A stretch of DNA of 7,472 nt from Moraxellaceae bacterium UBA2031. Lineage in GTDB: Bacteria; Pseudomonadota; Gammaproteobacteria; Pseudomonadales; Moraxellaceae. Below are positions 5,485-7,472 of this stretch, piece by piece. Numbering within the stretch: the first letter of the stretch is position 1; every line of letters starts with the position of its first letter. Below the pieces are notes generated by a model. The model was given only the letters and a program-made list of their open reading frames with translations. It made no database searches and was not told where the DNA came from. Both the position numbers and the translations under genes were made by a program. Location: positions 2,051 through 9,522 of the forward strand of contig DDBN01000037.1 of the NCBI GenBank assembly GCA_002333145.1, read 5' to 3'.

Positions 5485-7472
5485 ATGTCACATCAGGTCT
5501 TCGATAAGGTTGCGATTATTGGTCTGGGGTTGATTGGTTCCAGCTTTGCGCGCGGGTTGCGTGAACTGGGATTGGCGAAACACATCACCGGATCAGCCCG
5601 CAGCCAGAAGACTTGTACGCTTGCCGAATCTATCGGCGTTGTTGATAAGGCCTATACCAACCCTGCGGATGCTGTACGTGATGCCGATCTGGTATTTCTG
5701 GCTATGCCTGTGCAGTCCACCGAAGCGGTATTAAGGGATATTCAAGCAGCATTACGGCACGATGTTATTTTGACCGATGGTGGTAGCACTAAAGGTAATG
5801 TTGTTGCGGCAGCACGTCGCGTGTTTCATGTTTTGCCTGAAGGGTTTGTGCCGGGGCACCCAATTGCCGGCTCGGAGCAAAGCGGTGTACTAGCGGGTAA
5901 GGCAACTCTTTTTGATCGACACAAAGTTATCCTCACGCCAGTAGCAGAAACGTCTGCAAAAGCTTTGAAGGCCGTGCGAGAAATATGGGAGGCACTTGGT
6001 GCCACTGTTCTTGAGATGACGGTGGATCGGCATGACGAGGTGTTGGCCAAGACAAGTCATTTACCTCATCTGCTTGCATTTTCACTGGTAGATACACTGG
6101 CTCGCGAATCGGAGAATCTTGATATTTTCCGTTATGCCGCTGGGGGCTTCCGTGACTTCACCCGCATTGCTGCCAGCGATCCGGTAATGTGGCATGACAT
6201 TTTTCTGGCGAACAAAGTTGAAGTGCTGAATGCACTGGACCATTTTTCAAATGGCGTGGCGCGGTTGCGCTCCGCTATTGAGCAGGGCGATTCTGAAAAC
6301 CTGCTAGGCGTTTTTACGCGCGCTAAAGCGGCGCGAGAACATTTCACTCACATGTTGGCCGGTACGGCCTATGCGAAGACCATGAAGAGCAAAAATATAG
6401 AGTTTCTCGTCCAGCCTGGTGGTTTTCTGACCGGTACTTTTCGTGTCCCTGGAGACAAGTCCATTTCCCATCGATCCATTATGCTGGGCTCGCTGGCCGA
6501 TGGCGTGACAGAAGTAACTGGCTTTCTAGAAGGCGAAGATGCCTTGGCTACCATACAAGCCTTCCGGGATATGGGAGTGGTGATCGAAGGTCCACTTAAT
6601 GGCGAGGTAAAGGTCCACGGAGTAGGCCTGCATGGCCTCAAAACTCCTCCTGGCGCTATTTACTGTGGCAACTCAGGCACCAGTATGCGTCTGCTCTCAG
6701 GTATTCTGGCGGCTCAGGTATTCGACTCGGTTATGACCGGCGACCCTACGCTTAACAAGCGTCCCATGGAGCGTGTCGGTAAGCCACTGCGCCAGATGGG
6801 TGCAGAGATCCAGACCACGGGTGAACGAGGAACACCGCCAATCACTATCAAAGGCGGTAAGAAACTCAAAGGCTTTCACTATGACATGCCGGTAGCGAGT
6901 GCTCAGGTTAAGTCAGCGGTATTACTGGCCGGCCTGTGGGCAGAAGGCGAAACGGTCGTTACAGAGCCAGCGCCTACCCGCGACCATACCGAGCGTATGC
7001 TGCGTGGCTTTGGTTATGACGTAAGCGTGGAGGGCGCTACTGCCAGCATCCGTGGTGGTGGCAAGCTGGTGGGTACCCGCATCGACGTTCCCGCTGACAT
7101 CTCTTCAGCTGCCTTTTTTATGGTGGCTGCCAGCATTGCAGAAGGCTCTGACATTGTTCTGGAACATGTTGGCATCAATCCAACTCGAATTGGTGTGATC
7201 AATATTCTCAAAGCAATGGGTGGTGACCTTACTGTCACCAACCAGCGCGAAGTTGGTGGTGAACCTGTAGCGGATATTCGTATTCGCAGCGCCAAGCTCA
7301 AAGGCATTCACATTCCTGAAGATCAGGTTCCTCTCGCAATTGATGAGTTTCCGGTCCTATTTATTGCAGCCGCTTGCGCCGAAGGCACGACGGTACTGAC
7401 GGGTGCCGAGGAATTGCGCGTCAAAGAATCTGATCGTATTCAGGTGATGGCGGATGGTCTGACCAATTTAGG
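5485..7472 (+). CDS. tyrA-aroA: Fused prephenate (cyclohexadienyl) dehydrogenase / EPSP synthase, 3' end outside window
   Basis: One uninterrupted frame of 662 codons joins two enzymes. Residues 1 to about 295 are TyrA, which oxidatively decarboxylates prephenate to 4-hydroxyphenylpyruvate. It shows the Rossmann motif GLGLIG (13-18), LTDGGSTKGNV, GHPIAGSEQSG (H125 in the catalytic motif), KTSHLPHLLAF (189-199) and AAGGFRDFTRIAASDP (218-233). From about residue 305 it is AroA, which makes 5-enolpyruvylshikimate-3-phosphate from shikimate-3-phosphate and PEP. This half shows PGDKSISHRS (322-331), GNSGTSMRL (395-403), SAQVK (472-476), RDHTE (499-503), NPTR (565-568), IDEFPVLF (619-626) and LRVKESDRI (644-652). 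About 80 C-terminal residues are missing past the edge, judged from Pseudomonas fusions of this type. No ACT domain lies between the halves. The start ATG is 2 bases after the hisC stop; AAGG at 5468-5471 is a weak, distant ribosome binding site, so coupling to hisC is likely. Confidence 0.96.
   Translation, partial: MSHQVFDKVAIIGLGLIGSSFARGLRELGLAKHITGSARSQKTCTLAESIGVVDKAYTNPADAVRDADLVFLAMPVQSTEAVLRDIQAALRHDVILTDGGSTKGNVVAAARRVFHVLPEGFVPGHPIAGSEQSGVLAGKATLFDRHKVILTPVAETSAKALKAVREIWEALGATVLEMTVDRHDEVLAKTSHLPHLLAFSLVDTLARESENLDIFRYAAGGFRDFTRIAASDPVMWHDIFLANKVEVLNALDHFSNGVARLRSAIEQGDSENLLGVFTRAKAAREHFTHMLAGTAYAKTMKSKNIEFLVQPGGFLTGTFRVPGDKSISHRSIMLGSLADGVTEVTGFLEGEDALATIQAFRDMGVVIEGPLNGEVKVHGVGLHGLKTPPGAIYCGNSGTSMRLLSGILAAQVFDSVMTGDPTLNKRPMERVGKPLRQMGAEIQTTGERGTPPITIKGGKKLKGFHYDMPVASAQVKSAVLLAGLWAEGETVVTEPAPTRDHTERMLRGFGYDVSVEGATASIRGGGKLVGTRIDVPADISSAAFFMVAASIAEGSDIVLEHVGINPTRIGVINILKAMGGDLTVTNQREVGGEPVADIRIRSAKLKGIHIPEDQVPLAIDEFPVLFIAAACAEGTTVLTGAEELRVKESDRIQVMADGLTNL
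6397..7472 (+). other. aroA: AroA (EPSP synthase) half of the fusion, incomplete at the window edge
   Basis: The EPSP synthase fold begins near IEFLVQPGG, just after the TyrA helical domain. An in-frame ATG at 6382 is the only obvious internal start near the junction, but the GAAG before it is only 3 bases away, so separate translation of AroA is unlikely. Catalytic residues recognised by motif are K325 and S326, D620 (in IDEFP), and E648 and R651 (in KESDR). The C-terminal motifs after SDRI lie outside the window. Confidence 0.9.

Overview
The window is an ordinary housekeeping stretch of a gammaproteobacterial chromosome. It holds five genes, all on the + strand and tightly packed: the 3' part of gyrA, then serC, pheA, hisC (the hisC2 type) and a fused tyrA-aroA gene that runs off the right edge. 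This order is the one known from Pseudomonas and its relatives, where cmk, rpsA and ihfB usually follow. The TyrA-AroA fusion and a GyrA with an acidic insertion in its C-terminal domain also point to the Pseudomonadales / Cellvibrionales / Oceanospirillales part of the Gammaproteobacteria. Base composition looks balanced rather than GC-rich, so a high-GC Pseudomonas is less likely than one of the moderate-GC marine or soil relatives. I cannot name a genus.

Layout: bases 1-2073 encode the last 690 residues of GyrA, beginning in the breakage-reunion core downstream of the active-site tyrosine. After 29 bases comes serC (2103-3185). A 64-base gap with a small imperfect hairpin precedes pheA (3250-4344). 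After 40 bases comes hisC (4385-5482), and 2 bases later the tyrA-aroA fusion (5485 to the window end, incomplete). No gap is longer than 64 bases, so no long non-coding stretch needs explaining. I saw no tRNA, rRNA, mobile element, CRISPR array or convincing rho-independent terminator.

Function: apart from gyrase, the genes form a coherent metabolic set. AroA makes EPSP on the way to chorismate. The chorismate mutase domain of PheA makes prephenate. The dehydratase domain of PheA and the dehydrogenase domain of TyrA then draw prephenate towards phenylalanine and tyrosine. HisC can transaminate the keto acids and also serves histidine synthesis. SerC makes phosphoserine and also serves pyridoxal phosphate synthesis, the cofactor needed by both HisC and SerC. 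PheA carries an ACT domain with the GAL and ESRP motifs, so phenylalanine feedback is expected. The TyrA part has no room for an ACT domain before AroA begins.

I found no undescribed system. The points worth a second look are refinements of known families: the acidic insertion in GyrA, the cofactor-site residues of TyrA, the class II motif set of AroA, and the serC-pheA hairpin. Residue matches to E. coli and other family members are from memory, not from an alignment run here.
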